Assembly (NCBI GenBank): GCA_013398295.1
Contig: VZSF01003226.1
Span: 248,001 to 312,000, forward strand
Direction: 5' to 3'
Source: Chionis minor
Lineage: Eukaryota > Chordata > Aves > Charadriiformes > Chionididae
DNA: 64,000 bases
A model generated the notes under the pieces. It did not search any database. It was not told the origin of the DNA and worked only from the letters and a program-made list of their open reading frames with translations. Shown piece by piece: positions 13,510 through 25,649 of the stretch (within the stretch, counting starts at the first letter, position 1; every line of letters begins with the position of its first letter). The position numbers and the translations under genes are program-made.

Positions 13510-13753
13510 CGTCTGCTGTGCTCAGCTGCGTAGCTAATGTGTTTGTTCCCAAGCCTCAGTGGCGGGGAGCAAAGCCATCGCTCGAAGGCTCCGGCAGGTC
13601 GGAGCTGTAGCACCCGTGCTCGACTTGAGCTCCGTACATCAACGCCGAGGGCTACCGAGTTTAAGCAGGCCCTTCAGCGCTTTACCGATTTTTAAGCAAA
13701 CGGTAAGGCGGTAACACGCTTTGTAAATCTGAGATTCCATTTTGTATTCGTAC
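13510..13753. promoter_or_regulatory. CpG-island-like segment
   Basis: By hand count there are 20 CpGs in 244 bp, GC about 54 percent, and observed/expected CpG about 1.1. This passes the classic length, GC and CpG-ratio thresholds for a CpG island. Flanking DNA is AT-rich and CpG-poor. No ORF or known exon overlaps it. CpG retention of this kind usually means the DNA is unmethylated in the germ line, for example at a promoter (possibly of a non-coding RNA) or an enhancer. The functional reading is inference. Confidence 0.45.
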
Positions 13754-16700
13754 GTACCTAAATAAATCAGAACGTTTCTCCCTGACCAGAAGTGTATAAA
13801 TATTTACTCTAATAAATGCAGCTATTCAAGAAACGGCTTAGAAAACAAAGTTCTTTTATGAACGTCACTGTATGATATACTCTAGTAAATCACTGAACTC
13901 ATAATGGCTTAGAAAATAAAAGCCAAGTAATCTGAAAACTGAAATTTTGTTAATAAACTCTTCTGAAAGAAAGGCTACAGTATTCTGATTTATTTTTGTC
14001 AGAGAAAGTAAGTGTTGGACACCTCTAAATCCCCTGGATTAAAGTACCCATATTGTAGCAGACCCTAAGCAAACAAATCATTGACAAATTCAGGACTTTT
14101 TCTGAACTGAAGTCTGAAGATTAGATGCTGTGGGCAGCACAAAGAGATAGCAGCTCCAGCAAAGGTAAGAGAGGGAAAGAGAAACTGTTAGAAGACAGTG
14201 TAGATATGATGGAGCTTTCAGAATCAAATCTTGCTTTCCTTTTGGTTACAATAACTGTCAGAAACAGTCTGGGGAAAAAAATCTCTTCATTGTAGTGTGG
14301 CACATCGCATTAATATCAAAGCACACAGTCTTAGATCCGACGGGAAAGGTTAAAAAAATATATGATTAAAGAGAATCGTCAAAGGAAGGAAGACATAAAG
14401 GTCAAATATTTCCAGTTACTGACTGATTGGCTGGGTCAATGACAGTGATCATTAACTGCCAAGAAGTGCCCTTCCTGTCGGCCTCTGTTACATAAAAATG
14501 AAATACAAAGCCACGTAGATCAGAAGCTATTAGATGTTCACATGTGGAAGCTGGTCTCCAAAATGCCGCGGCATTTACCACACTAAATGTGATATTAATG
14601 TTCCCACTCTTGCTTTCTCTCTAGTTTACCCTCTTTTTTCCCCCGTGCAATCACACATGTGTCCACACAGAAGTCTAAGAATGTGCCACTGAATGGCTGG
14701 TGGCTGTCACTGCGCAAGATGAGGAAAAAAAAATCTGAGATTAATCAAGTGATTAATCTTGTGTTAATAGATAACTGAGGAGATGTAAAGATTTTAAAGG
14801 CAAGGACAAAAAGGTATAATTGGATATGGTAACTTTTGTACTGAACAGAAGAACTGCTGGGAAGCAGAAAAACAAGTAATTATAAAAACAAAAAAGGATT
14901 AAGGAGATTTTTTTTTCCTGCTGGGTACAAGCACCTGGATGGCAGAGAGCCTAGAATTGGATTACCTTTGAATTTTCTGAATTGTTTTCATGAGACAAAC
15001 TTTTTTGACCCGTATGAATCAAAGAGAAACGTTCTTAGAGACAAGGAAAATTAATTTATGAGAAACTTTGCCTCCTGTATAGATGCTCAGGGATACACCG
15101 ACTGTTCAGTACTGCTTAATTTGTTTTCAGGTCTCTTCCTGACTAGGTCAATGAGTTGCAGGGCCAAAATTCATGACCTTCAGCAAGGAATAAAACTGCA
15201 AATCTTGAAAATAATACATTCCTTCCTCATGTTTTAAGGTATCCTTTCAAAGCAAGCTAACTGTTTAGAAATAAGTAAATAGCAACTTTCAAAATAATAA
15301 ATTGCATGAGACACTTTTCTCCCTGCTGCTGCTGCTTTTACACGGAAAAAGATACAATTTTCCTAGCTCCATTTGTGTCTTTTTGATTCAAAGCTGTATT
15401 TGACTGTTGAAATTTATTTTCTATGTGGGGAAAATATTTGGTTATAAGCATGAGTTAAACTGATACGTAGTCACAATAAAACCACAGCCATTTTTTTCCT
15501 CCGTTAGGAGGCTAAAGGATTGACGGCTGGAGAGGTGTTTGCCTGTGCCAGTACAAGCAGGCTGTTGAGCACTTTCTCTAGAGAAGGCTGATGCTCCCTG
15601 TTCCTGTCCCTTGGATGTAACCTCCCCTGTGCCACTGGGTGCAGCTGGTCAAGGTTGGAACGACACGAGCATCCATATGTCGTTTCCATCTATACCAAGT
15701 TCATTAGCAGCCACTAAGCTGCACCGTTCCAACTTCAGTATATCAATGCTAACAAAATATTAATGCTGGATTTTAGCTGTAAAAGAAAACTAAATCTCAT
15801 GTGAAACACGACCATGTAATGGAATGTGGCCCATTTCCCCCACTCCAGATCCTGGGGACTGGTGGCAGCAGTTTAGTAAGACCCCAGGCAAGCTGTGCCA
15901 CTCAGACCTCTTTGCTAAAATGTTTCTGTAGAAACACAGGTATTTAGAAGCGGCTGTCCCTCTTGCAAAAGGCTCTTGCTGTAGCACCGTAAAAGAACTG
16001 TCGAAGCTTTTAATTTGACAAATTCTACCCCGGGGAAGCTGAGCTGGCGAGGCACAGCTGTTGTACAAGCCCCCTCCAGCCGTGCTGAAAGACCTGACCG
16101 AGAATGGGCTAAGAGCAGACAAACCAAAACACGCTCAGATGCCTTTGCTTGGGCAGCCACATCTGCAGCAGCTGCCCCAAACCAGGAGCTCAGAACCTCC
16201 TTAACTCCATCCTCCCCAGACTGAGCATGGTGGTACATCAGCAGATACAGCTCCACGGGGCAGGGTGGGTGGTTGGAAGGAGGCTCTAGACCAGCCGTGG
16301 TGGCTTTGACCTCCCCTTGGATGGAAGGACTGTCCCATAGGGCCATGAGTTCCCTACCTGACACTGCTGTGGACCGTCACAGCAGAGTGGATTTGTCAGT
16401 GAAAACCGGAGTGGGACCAAGTGGGAGGGTTTGGAAGAAAAGAATTGCCGAATAGCCTGTGCTGCCCTAGCTGGGCTGCAAAGGAAGCCTGAAACCAGGC
16501 AGGGTTAACATGCTTTCCCATTACACAGCTCTAACCCCGAAGCCCTGAGATAAACAGGATGTTATTTAAATGGAGGAGTAATACATAACATGCATTGATT
16601 TTGGAGGGAAGTTATTTATTTATCATTTCAGCATACTAGGCGTGTTGGTTCGGCAGGGAGAGGCTTGTGCTGCGCTTCCAAAACACTCCCCAGACTTCAC

Positions 16701-17906
16701 CTGGAGGATCAGCACAAGAATAATTAGCTCCTGTGTCTGTTCATCTGGAAAGGCAAGGGATCCATACGGACACTACAGGTGTAGAGGGCAACTGCTGTGT
16801 TAGAGAAAGCATAAGCAGACTGACTGATGAGAAAGACATGAGTAGCCTTTGTGCTGATAAATGCAAAGCTTTTCCAATTATGAGTTTTATGGGGTGTTTT
16901 TTTGTTTGGTTGGTTGGTTTTGTTGGTTCTCCCTCCCCCCTCCCCAGGTAAAGCATATACTGGAAAGGTTTAAATATTTAAATGAAATTGCTTCTCCATA
17001 CTTGCTCTCTGAGAACAGCAATTAAATTTCCTGGCGGGAATACAAGTGATAAATATGAATCGTGTTTTGCATGGCATTTATAGAAAAATGATTTTAAAGT
17101 TTGTATTCACAGAAGAAAAGCCGCTTTTAATAGTCGCTCATACCTTCTCAGAAAGAAGAAACCACACCTTGTGACCCATGTCACTTGATTTTGGCAAAGT
17201 GCTTGCAATGCATAGACAGCAAGTGAACACCAGAAAAAAAATTACTGCTGAGATTCTACTAATAACTGTGTTAAATATTATGATCTCAGCGTTCATAAGC
17301 ATAAGGAAAAAATTAATCAAGTAAATTTGTTATGAAATGTTTTAGAGCAATTCTTTGGTTTTGATGAAAAGCACATTCTAATGCCTTTGAAGATGTGTAC
17401 ACGTATGCATCAGTTAACAACATATACCCCCTATGGTACAATACATACCATGCAACGTGAAGGTTGGTTGGAAAGGAGGAAATAAGATAAAAAAAATTAT
17501 TTCAAGGAAATAATTCACAATTTCAGCCTGAAATCAACAGGGGCATATGTGACATGCAGCATACCCATAGCCAAAAATATTGTAGAAGATTTACTGCAAG
17601 GGAAAAAAAGGACTGTAACACGAACCAATAATTTCTTCACTTAATCCAGGAGTAAAGATAAAAGGAGAAGAGAAAAATACAGTTAACCATTTCCCCCAGG
17701 GTGTTTGAGTGAAGAAAGTGCTGAACTGTGAATCAGAATTGAATAGACAGAAACATTAGCTCCTTTCAGAAGGATGTTTGCCTTACAGAGATCAGATATT
17801 GTAATAGCACAGAGCTGGCTCTTTGCCTACGCTTTGCAGCATGCAAATGAATATTTTCCTTTCTCAGCAGCTCTGCAATAAAAACACCATGAAATCACAG
17901 AAATAG
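13754..17906. other. Unique DNA, no gene seen
   Basis: Includes a 149-codon minus-strand ORF (15915-16364) with overlapping ORFs on the other strand and no recognisable domain, a (CTG) run near 15323-15335, and a T/GGTT-rich then pyrimidine-rich tract at 16897-16946. An octamer ATGCAAAT (POU-type site) lies at 17841-17848. No coding gene supported. Confidence 0.45.
14738..14759. promoter_or_regulatory. Inverted TAATCA sites (homeodomain-like dyad)
   Basis: Left arm AGATTAATCA (14738-14747), 2-nt spacer, right arm TGATTAATCT (14750-14759): a perfect 10-bp inverted repeat. Each arm contains TAATCA, a core resembling homeodomain sites. Arrangement as a dyad suits a dimeric factor. Function is inferred only. 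Confidence 0.35.
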
Positions 17907-18653
17907 ATGCAAGAACCCATTAAAATGACCACCGATTCTGCTGTCAAACACAAGAAACACCTGATGCTCGATTTGCGGAGCTGCAGAGAAGAGCCCTCCA
18001 TTCCAGACTCACTGTCAGTGGAAGCACCAGCAATCAATACCTCTGAAAACCAGGCTCAAAGAGGATCTTTATCAAAGGTGACTCATGATGCAGGTAGGTG
18101 CCAGACAACTCTTTAAAAAAAACCCCGAAAAACCTACATGCTAGTGACTTAAAGGGGATCAAGAATACGTTTAAATGGTGGATTGCAGAGGAGCGTTCCC
18201 CCTGCTTGCTCTGAGCGAGCTCCAGTTTGTCGTGCTGAAGACCAGGATGTCTCAGCCCACACTCAGCTCCACTCTGCCACATCCAGACCTTTGCAAGCCT
18301 GAGATGGCTTGTTTTGGGCAAGCTTTGATACTGAGATTTTGTTGCAAACTTCATCTGAGCAATCTGAGGATATTCTTCTGCAGCTGCGCCAACTAAGCAT
18401 GTTTAAACACACAGGACCACTGAAAAGCTGTGTTTCGCCTGGGTCTCCTAGTTTGAAAGACCAACAAATAGCTGGCTGCTCTCAGTGTGGAAGAAAAAAT
18501 GCCTTTTCTGTTTACCAACTTTGTCAAGACTGAAGTCGCCACTATCTTCTCTGCCACTGCCAAGTACTGGGTATTAAGGTAGAAGGAAGGACATCACAGA
18601 GGAAGGAGCCAAAATGTGCTATTGCCAATTTAACCATGTATCTGATTCACTAA
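17907..18653 (+). pseudogene. Possible relic coding sequence with zinc-ribbon-like end
   Basis: A single genomic reading frame is unusually open over about 750 bp. It runs from an ATG at 17907 to TAA at 18114, is open again after a second TAA near 18149, reaches TGA at 18300 and TGA at 18531, and ends at TAA 18651. The first segment (69 codons) and the segment 18303-18530 have protein-like composition. The last shows C-x2-C-x11-C-x2-stop, followed by further Cys residues (LLCHC). That is a zinc-ribbon-like pattern in which the fourth Cys would be one base change from TGA. A good 5' splice site (CAG/GTAGGT) follows 18093, and a pyrimidine-AG acceptor ends at 17867, so part of it could instead be an exon. 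I do not recognise the protein family. It may also be chance. Confidence 0.25.
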
Positions 18654-18827
18654 TACAATCTTTCACGCTTGTACTGTAATTGCCTGCAGCTCTCTTGATT
18701 TCATCAACATCATAAACAGTATTTGGCTTACATTTAAATGACACATCTAGGACTTCTGAGAGGCACATAAACTTATTTTCTGTAAGCTACTTCTGGCATA
18801 TTTCCTCTCCACTGTCCTGTCAATACC

Positions 18828-18925
18828 ATCACAGAGTCATTCAGAGTGGAAGGGACTTCAGGAGGTCTCTCATCCAACCTCCTGCTAAAAGTAGGGTCAA
18901 CACTGAACACCTTGCCAGGTAGCCT
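18828..18925 (-). mobile_element. Short CR1 3' fragment, minus strand
   Basis: Begins with ATCACAGAGTCATTCAGAGTGGAAGGGACTT (blocks ATCACAGAGTCATTCAG and TGGAAGGGACTTCAGG), continues with a TCTCATCCAACCTCCTGCT block and AGTAGGGTCAAC. These match the 3' end of an avian CR1 read in reverse. The right boundary is uncertain because similarity fades after about 18925. Confidence 0.8.
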
Positions 18926-21900
18926 TCTTCAAAGGCTATCAGTCCTTTGCCTTTTTCGAGAGAAGTAGCACTTGTCATAACGATTTATTTGGCTTTCAGT
19001 TGTAGGTCACCAGCTCCGAGACTACCATTGTCTTCCTATCCAACAAGAGCTCAGTGGCCCATGTTTGAGGTCACCTTGTCCTTCCACAAAGACAGGCCAA
19101 TGGTCTAATGAGAGATGGTATCCATGATCACTTAGAGTACTCTTAGCTAGACTGGAACTGCTGACTGAAAGCAAAAGATTCCCTAATCTCAATATCCAAA
19201 CATTTAAAATTAATATAAGCTTTCCAGTAGACACAACTACAGCATAATTCAGGTTAACGGTGAGATGGTTTTTGTTCTCAACTGTACCTTCTCAGTAAAT
19301 TGTCTTTTACAGAGTCGGTCACAGAACAATCTTATCCATTTGCCTTTTCAAGAGACTTTACCACAGTATGCAAATATTTCAGGGGCAGAAATGGTTTCAA
19401 TGTTTATTCAACATGGACATGCAGGAAAAGAGAAAATAACAGACATGAGACATTTAGGGCAGCCACTGTGAATTCACTGTAGGGCTGGGAAGACTGTCGA
19501 TACTGAGGGCTTGTGGCAAAATGCTCTGAAAGTACAGGAACAAAATCAATTGCAGGCAGAATTTTTCCCTCCCAGTACACATGACAAAATTATTTACAAG
19601 TGGCTTATTTAAATCTAGCCAGAAGTCAGCTATTTCGGGGACCTATTGAGCAGAAAAGATCCCCTGTGAGTTAAGGAAGGTCACCGATCCAGTTACATTA
19701 CCCAGATGATCTCTCTGACAGTGTTTGTAACACTTGCTCTACCTTGCATTTGTTTCAGTGTGGATGGCTTGTGACAGTGGTTTTTACTGTCATTTTTTGC
19801 TGGCATTGCCTTAAACTTGCTTTACCCTGACACAACCTTCCATACAATGATGATGAGCACAGCGTTAAAAAAAAAAAAAAAAAAAATTAGAGAATAACAC
19901 ATCTTATCTAGCAGCAAAATAAGTCACTGAGACCACTCTTTTGGAAACTCTCATCTAACCTAAAGCTAAAAACTGCTTTAAACACCACCCACACTACAGT
20001 CATAGATTTCCTGCTCAGCATCTCTCCATAATCTCAATGCAAACTACTGCAAAGGCTGGCAAGCTAATAGCTGATCTGGCTCAATGCCAGCCTGATTTTA
20101 ACTGTCCCCTTTAGAAGTCTAGGGCATCTCTGCATTAGCAAGTAGCACAGCGTAATTGGAGTGGATCTATAGAGTGAAACAGCGGGTGCAGAGGAGCTGA
20201 GGGCCACCCTGTATGTATTTTAAGGATTTTACTTCAGACTAGCTCTCGTTTGGTCCCTGCACAGAATGCCCAGTGGTTGGTGGGTAGCGGGTGCCTTGCT
20301 GGACCTCGTCTCCTGGTTTCATCAGAGGGGCATCCAGTTTGTGTGCTCCAAGACCTCTTCACACTGAGAGTGAAGTAAACAAGTACAGTAAACAGGGCAG
20401 GATATTTGCTTCCCAAGTACACTCCGATCTGAACTAAACTGCTAATGCAAAGATGTCTTTGGACCTCTTAGGAGTGGTCTTGGACCAGGGAAATCCTTTG
20501 TGTAGGAAGAGATTCTGACTATAGAGTTAATAAAAGCATCATTCACTGCTCACGCTCTCTGTAGAGGGTTAAACACAAGACTGTGAAGTTTGATGAACCG
20601 CTATGACTGCTAGTGAATTTTGTTTCCTTCTTCATTGGAAAAGGCAGGACTACAACCTGCTTTTCTGTTATGTAGTTACAGCTACAAAGAGATCAGATTA
20701 GGAAATACTGCCTTTCTGTAATTTGAAAGTTTAAAAATGAGCAGTACAAATCACTGATTTTGAGGTCCTTTGACGTTATGAGCCTTTTCTGTCACACTTT
20801 GATACTAACTGGCTCCTAAAGCATATTTGACTCAGGCTGTCACTGCCAGAGGTTGTCATCTTCCAAGCATGTCCGTGGAGGGACGCCTGTTCTTACGATG
20901 CTTCATGAGTCAGGAGTGGTGCTCTAGGGACAGCACTGTGCAGCTGCGTAGGGGAGATGTTTATTGCTGCCAAATCACAGAAACCAGAAGCACTGTTTTC
21001 CAAAAAGCTGACTCCTCTGTTTAAATTCCTGCAAGTTCACTTCACAGTCAGCTTGATGGGCATTCAGAGAAGAGCGTGTCAGAAAGAGAATCAGAAAAAC
21101 ACCCCATAGTACAGGCGTGATCCTCATTGCTCAACTGTTGTGAGGAAGATGATGAGATATACTGCTTTCTTTAGAATTTTTTTTGTTTGCCTGTGTTTTC
21201 TTGTCTTCATTCTGAACGCAGTGAAGCACAGTTGTTTACAGAGATAAATGGCTTTCACAGAGACGAAGACTCAGCCACTTATATCAAGCAGCATATGCCT
21301 AATCAAGCTTTGTGGGTAGGTTTTTCACAAGCAGTTAGGGAGCTATATTACTGACTTCCAGGGGGATCGGTGTGTTCTCTGGAAGAAGCTCAGCCCACCT
21401 CTCTAGTGACTGAATTCTGTTTCTGCCACAGATAATACAGGGGCTTGATGACTATACAAGAGTCCTCATTTAATTCACTGTGTATCCCAGTTTTTATCCC
21501 TGGTACTCCTCATCCAGATAATCAAAGACCTGAGACTGTAATGACTGTGTCTGAATATATCCTTTCTTTTTAAGCTTCCAAACTCCTCATTGTTATTACT
21601 TAAGCTTGTGCAGGACTTGCTGACTTTCTTCATGCTTTAAGGGGAATGTGCATAATAGAGAGCTCTCCCTCTTACTCACGTCTCTATTGTAGACCCTGCA
21701 CAAGCACTGCCCACTCATTCCAAGCATCTTTTGTTCTGACGTAATGTGCTCGAAGAATTACATTTGAAAAGAAACAAAACACGTTCAATGAGCAGTTTTA
21801 AACCTGCTCAGCGTAACTCTGGTGCATGTGAACTTTGATAACTGTACCCATTGTACCCAGTCTTTGGCGTTAGGGTGCCCTTAACCCTTACTGAAAAAAA

Positions 21901-22020
21901 AATACGAATTTGCAAACACGCTTCAGCCCCAACCAAATGCAAAGGAGCATATAGTAAGATGCTCCTAACTTTCCACCAATTTGTTTGGGAAATCTTCCTG
22001 CAGGGGTTCAGTTGCTATGC
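18926..22020. other. Unique DNA with one A tract, no gene seen
   Basis: A 20-nt A run lies at 19867-19886. ORFs are 70 codons or fewer until 21851. No family or exon recognised. Confidence 0.5.
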
Positions 22021-22290
22021 CCCATTAAAGTGGCAGCGGTTGCCTTGCTTTACACAGCCGCTCAACAAGCCTCAAAGGCGAAGTATCTGGAGCCTCTGGG
22101 AGACCAAGGACAACAGCATCGCCCCGGGAGGGTCCCCTGTGCGCCGGGAGCCGAGGCGGCCATCCAGTTTTTTCAGTCTGCCCACTTCCTGTATTCACCT
22201 GGAGCGTCTCGAGTGAGGGGGCAAGCTGACCCCACAGCCGTGGCCCACCTGCCTTTGAGTGCAACGGGAGGAGGAAGGACGGGCTTCAGG
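22021..22290. other. GC-rich, CpG-enriched patch
   Basis: About 14 CpGs in 270 bp by hand count, GC clearly above the flanks. Two 121-codon plus-strand ORFs (21851-22216, 21985-22350) and a 79-codon minus ORF overlap here in different frames. None looks like a known protein, and high GC with few stop codons explains them. It could be a regulatory islet or an unrecognised exon. Confidence 0.35.
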
Positions 22291-22767
22291 TTGATAAAGA
22301 AACTATCCAGAATTCTGGCATTTATTTTAATGCGCTGCACAATGCGCTAGCCTTTTTACTGGAGACCTGCAAGGACAAGGTCCCTGTTCAACAGGATTTC
22401 TAGCGTAGATTTAAATCTTGCCTTGATAAATGAAGATGACAAGGAGTAATGAAAAGGAAACAATGCAGAAGGAAAAGATACACAAACCTTATGATTGCAT
22501 GGTTAATGAAAACGTACAGATATCTTCTGGCTTATCTTACTTTGTCTCATTTATGGAGGCAAAAAAAGCTAAATAATTCACAAAAAGAAGACATTATTGA
22601 AAGACCCAGGGAAGACTGGCTCAGCTGCAGTCCAGTTCCATGGGAAAAGACACTTCTATTCAAGTAGAAAGGAACCAGCTGAGTCCAAAGCTTTACAATT
22701 CTTGAGAATTTTGATTATGCATATTTTACATTTCCTTCCACATCACCATTCACCAAGTTCTAGTTTT

Positions 22768-22893
22768 ACATCCATTTTAGAGATGAAAAAACAGACTAAA
22801 AAAAAATTACCTAATGTGTATTTGGCTGAAGAGTTAGTTGTCTTTGGTAGAACTGGAAGCAGAATCCAGGCGTACCGACTCCCAGACCTCCTA
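22768..22893 (-). mobile_element. MIR SINE remnant, minus strand
   Basis: The plus strand shows CCATTTTAGAGATGAAAAAAC, then a long diverged middle, then GGTAGAACTGGAAGC, AGAATCCAGG and GACTCCCAGACC. This is the order of the reverse-complemented MIR blocks 'ccattttacagatgaggaaac', 'ggcagagccgggattcgaacccagg' and 'ctggctccagagcc'. It is one of the clearer MIR matches in the window. The overlapping 122-codon ORF (22597-22965) is therefore not a gene. Confidence 0.7.
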
Positions 22894-25649
22894 AGTTTTG
22901 GACGGCCTCTTTTGGCAAATAAATGCAGTGAGACACGCTTTAAGCAAACATTTCCTATGCTGTGACCCAACATACGTAGAATACAGTGAAATCTTGAATA
23001 ATTTATCTAAGATACAAGTTCATTCTTTAAAGACAAATATACCACGCAGTGTAATGGGAAATTAGCTTCATAACTTTCAAGATCTTTCAAATGCATTTTC
23101 CACTTGTCAAATAAATGCATACTTGCTAAGATAGCTAAGGATTCTTAAAGCTTCTCAGAGGGTCAGCATTCTTTGGAGAAAGAAAATACCCAGTTCCTTT
23201 CTTCACTTTCTGAAGTTCACTGCAGTTCTATGGCATTTTCAATAAATTACCTAGGATGTCCATGTTACCGTTCGTTGAAATGCTGCTTAGATTAGTTTAA
23301 TTCAAAGGTCAAACTATTTTCAATGTTTAACTAAGTCATTTCAAAACATGTCTTATCGTTAAGGGCACAGAAGTGCGAGCATTTAAAACCATATTGCCCT
23401 TGCAAAGTATGCATATATTTAAATATTTATATTCCCATTAACTTAAAATATGAAGTGCAGGTGTATTAGCTTACTCACTGAATCACGGTGAAGATTCCCA
23501 GTGGGTTATCATAAATGTCCATTGTATTGAAAGGCGATGGAAGCAGTTGGCAACGAGAACTGCTCCTGGGACGCAGCAGTCTTGGTCAGCGAGTCTGTGC
23601 CTCTTCGCTTGCTCTGCGCTTTACATACGTACGTACGTACGCACATACATGCATACAGCCCTCCTCTGTACGTCTTGCTTGGCTTCACCCGCTTCAGCTC
23701 TCCACGTCAGATGCGCTATTAAACCGCTAACGTTGCCGTTGGTTAAGACCTACCATAGACACTGGCCAGTGGCTGGGGACACAGGGGGTGGGTTCTGCTG
23801 CAGTGGCGCTCCCACATGCCCGTCCATGTCGATGCCGCTGACAGGGGAGGATCAATGTAAAAATTGCAGTCCCGTGGGCTGGGCTGTAATGATTTAACGA
23901 CAATTTTTAAAACCGTTGTGTAGCCTCATCTTGAAACAAGCCTTGAATTTAGCCCTAACAAATATTAAAAAAAAAGTATTTTTATGCAGCCTGTTGTAAA
24001 ATACAGCAAGCGTGATGCATGATTTCAGCCTGAAGTTGATGATGTGTCAGTGTCTTCTTGTGTAAGGAGGGACAGACAGAGTTGTGCTTCATTTTCCTTG
24101 CCTTTGCTGGGATTGGTATAATAGAATATGACTTTTGGGTTTGTAACGAACTAAACTTTTCCTCTACTTAGGCAAAAAAGAAGTGACAGTAAGAGAAAGA
24201 CTCTTTGTTGACTAGATATCACAGGGTGAAGAGTACAAACCAGTCCACTGAACCCGACGAGGTGTTCAAAAGCAACAGTATCATCATTTTCAGTGCCTTG
24301 ATTTTCCTCTGCCCAACTGAAGACCTCTGATTTTCAGAGGAGGGTGCCTCTAGTTTTTGAAAAGCAGGTCTTTTTCAAGATCTTACACCTCCAGAACTTA
24401 GACATCTTACAAACGCCTGTAAGAAACACTCTTCCTGTCTGTGTAGAGACAAGGAATAAAAAATTATTCCCCAGCCATCCTGCGCGAAGAAAACCTTCAG
24501 CTACATAAGTGTGATGAACGCTGAGCACATCAAAGGGAGTACTCCCTCTCCTTCCCCCCTCCAGCCCCACCATGCCCCGACTCCAGGAGCCCAGCACGGA
24601 GCACAGCTTTGTTCAGGGAAGGAGCAAAGACAGACGGTAGGGTGAGGCTGGGGTGACAGGCTCATGGGAAGCTGTAGCAGTGCGCACCAGCCCTTGTCCC
24701 CAGACTGCGGTGGGCGAGAGGAACCCCTGTGTCCAAGTAGATGGAGAGAAGCAAAATGAGAGGGGAAAAAAGTGGTGGATCTGGTCCTTGAGCTGAGTAC
24801 CAGCGATGTGGGTCTTGGGCAGAAAAGGCAGGCGCCATGGAAATGGATGTGCTGAATGAAAACAGCTAGTTAAATGGCACCCCCATCCCTAACAAGCGAG
24901 ACCCACCTACTCTCCCGCAGCTCTCACCTCAGCCGGACCAAACTGCAAAGAAGTGCAGTCTCTCCTGGCAAGGGAAAAAAATCCTCCAGAACAGAAGTGC
25001 AGACAGCTGGATCGCAAACTCTGCTAGGGTTGCTGAAGATAACAATTAGCAAAGATCATTTCATCTGAACTCTAACGGCCAAGGCCAAGGACGTTTCATT
25101 GCAGGCCCCAAGAAGACCGAGACATCAGAGGAGAGAAGGGAGCGCAGTGCCTGCAGCGGATTGAGGGCACACCTGGAAAATCCATGCCAGGGCTGCAGAA
25201 CCTCATTGCGAATGCAAAGCTGACATCCTGCTGGGTTTTTATTGTATTGCCCAGCTCGTATTTTCACACAGTGGACAAAAGAAGCAGAGAACGTCCTGAA
25301 TCTTTCCATTAAAAAGTACCAGAGTCTTAACTTTCAGGACAGCGGCTGAGCACAACACAGCACCGGCCTCGCTGAAATGCCAGCGTCTGCAGGGCCTGAT
25401 CGACACCGACAGGACACTCTGGACTATTTGCCAATCCATGCTTTGGCCTTTCTCTTGGGATCACAAGAGAGGTGAACATCTCCACGTGTGCAAAGGGCAG
25501 ACAGGATTTTTTTTCCTAAGGTAAGCTTTGACTCCGGCTAAGCAGACCTATCACAAGTGTAATTGCTGTTTTCACAAGATTGGTTTGAATATATGATCTA
25601 AGAGTAAAAAAACTCCAGGGTAGTGAAAAACTCTAGGTGCAGTATGGTA
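22894..25649. other. Unique DNA, no gene seen
   Basis: Contains the ACGT microsatellite at 23623-23656 and moderately GC-rich stretches at 23540-23880 and 24540-25440 with overlapping ORFs on both strands (116 codons or fewer). No product or repeat recognised. Confidence 0.45.
23623..23656. repeat. (ACGT)n / (ACAT)n microsatellite
   Basis: ACAT, then TACGTACGTACGTACG, then CACATACATGCATAC. The ACGT unit is self-complementary, so the core is palindromic. Likely length-variable. Confidence 0.85.

Noticed and set aside
15915..16364. 149-codon minus-strand ORF
   Set aside because: Ala/Leu/Ser-rich with overlapping ORFs on the other strand in a GC-richer patch. No domain recognised.
16897..16950. 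T/G-rich then pyrimidine-rich tract ending CCCCAG/GTAAAG, like a splice acceptor
   Set aside because: No open, protein-like frame follows. It is a simple GGTT/pyrimidine low-complexity run.
17189..17215. CAAAGTGCTTGCAATGCA resembles the miR-17 family
   Set aside because: No complementary arm downstream that would form a precursor hairpin, and several mismatches to the mature sequence.
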